NCBI GenBank assembly: GCA_963772805.1
Contig: CAVYYU010000005.1
Coordinates: 248,001 to 312,000, forward strand
Source of the DNA: Legionella_A sp963772805
Lineage (GTDB): Bacteria > Pseudomonadota > Gammaproteobacteria > Legionellales > Legionellaceae
Direction of reading: 5' to 3'
Length of the DNA: 64,000 bases
This document shows positions 63,386 through 64,000 of the stretch, one piece after another; the stretch's first letter is position 1; every line of letters starts with the position of its first letter. Under the pieces are notes generated by a model. That model saw nothing but the letters and a program-made list of their open reading frames with translations, was not told the DNA's origin and made no database searches. The position numbers were made by a program, and so were the translations under genes.

Positions 63386-64000
63386 CTATTGGCAAGTTGT
63401 AAATTTAAAAGAAGCAATTGCTGTGCTCCAATTGTAACTCCCAGATGTTTGAATATATTCAGTTGTATACCAAAAGGTGCAATCATCACTGGGGTCAATA
63501 GCCATACTACTGTAATCCCCCCAACGATTACCAGTAAGTTGGGATCCACCTCCATTCATGATAGTAAGCTCAGTACGCATTGTGTTACGGGGATCATAAA
63601 ATTCACGTCCCGTATATCTAATAGATGGGAACAAGCCAGGTCCTGAAACGCTATAACCCAGAGCTATATTTCCATTCTTATCCATGGCCATACTACCCAT
63701 CCAACGACCATTGCCATCTTGTTGAGTATATGTTCCTTGTTGATAAACAACGGCGGTGCCCTGATTATTCATCCTGATTTCATACCAACGGATTCCAGGG
63801 ATCTGGCCTGGAGTTTGAACGCTATGATTAAGAACCATGGATTGAATTCGACCAAAATTACGATAAGCCAAACGATACATGGGTCTATCTGATAGCACAT
63901 CAAGATTTGCATTAGTCCCTGGTTGTACCGCACAATTCATATTTGGATCATTACAAACAGTTGGATTAAAAGGTGTTACCCTCAGTGCAATTGGTCCAGA
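63386..64000 (-). CDS. C-terminal part of an exported protein (5' end off window)
   Basis: The minus-strand frame is open to the right edge, so the protein starts beyond base 64000; about 204 C-terminal residues are present. They contain YRLAYRNFGRIQSMVLNHSV, GIRWYEIRMNNQGTAVVYQQ, GRWMGSMAMDKNGNIALGYS, GNRWGDYSSMAIDPSDDCTF and WYTTEYIQTSG and end FKFTTC. The recurring W(M/G)xSMAxDxxxN/D units suggest beta-propeller blades, as in BNR/sialidase-like surface proteins. I recall similar C-termini in large secreted proteins of Burkholderia and Myxococcus. Without the N-terminus the domain order is unknown. Confidence 0.75.
   Translation of the reverse strand, partial: SGPIALRVTPFNPTVCNDPNMNCAVQPGTNANLDVLSDRPMYRLAYRNFGRIQSMVLNHSVQTPGQIPGIRWYEIRMNNQGTAVVYQQGTYTQQDGNGRWMGSMAMDKNGNIALGYSVSGPGLFPSIRYTGREFYDPRNTMRTELTIMNGGGSQLTGNRWGDYSSMAIDPSDDCTFWYTTEYIQTSGSYNWSTAIASFKFTTCQ

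Overview
The window looks like a chromosomal piece of a gammaproteobacterium, most probably of the order Legionellales (Legionella/Coxiella relatives). This rests on gene content, not on a database search. The supporting points are a gammaproteobacterial GlnE, a fused LysC-LysA, queA-tgt(-like)-yajC-secD-secF, dsbD beside groESL, a Kdo hydroxylase, and several orphan proteins of effector-like build. Base composition is moderately AT-rich. No rRNA, tRNA or CRISPR array was seen.

Layout. 1-2037 is the 3' part of glnE. 2211-5054 is a 947-residue helical-repeat orphan. 5060-6396 is an IS256-type element killed by one amber codon; it cuts off a Fic-family remnant lying behind rimO (6735-8048). 8220-8822 is an orphan that converges on dsbD, with a 90-bp hairpin repeat between them. 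10807-12935 is groES-groEL with a near-consensus sigma-32 promoter and a strong terminator. Then come kdoO, an RND efflux adaptor/pump pair and dps.

18.8-32.9 kb is an accessory zone. It holds an FtsH-like protease whose AAA module has Cdc48-like features, three orphan genes, a 91-bp inverted repeat carrying a conserved zinc-ribbon reading frame, remnants of ISAs1- and IS1634-type transposases, two IS3-family elements, a 5'-truncated spermidine-synthase-like gene, a membrane orphan and a diguanylate cyclase gene. The cyclase gene is split by an IS407-type insertion with a clean 4-bp target duplication; removing the insertion and one repeat restores the frame exactly.

33-49.7 kb is mostly housekeeping: parE, mrp, an AddA/RecB-like helicase-nuclease, lysAC, a FadL-type porin, a small secreted protein, queA, a degenerate Tgt-like protein, yajC, secD and secF. 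The last three build the SecDF-YajC export complex.

49.8-64 kb is envelope and secretion oriented: a SPOR-plus-barrel outer-membrane protein, a 1031-residue exported protein with Ig-like modules and a thaumatin-like C-terminus, a PAP2 phosphatase, a three-gene LPS/glycan locus (GT4, O-antigen-ligase-like, GT9 heptosyltransferase), pirin, a secreted aspartic-protease-like protein beside an outer-membrane protein, a Cys-rich mini-protein, and the end of another exported protein that runs off the right edge. The strongest leads for something undescribed are the FtsH/Cdc48 island at 19-25.3 kb, the Tgt-like pseudoenzyme at 45.3 kb, and the aspartic-protease-like protein at 60-61.6 kb.
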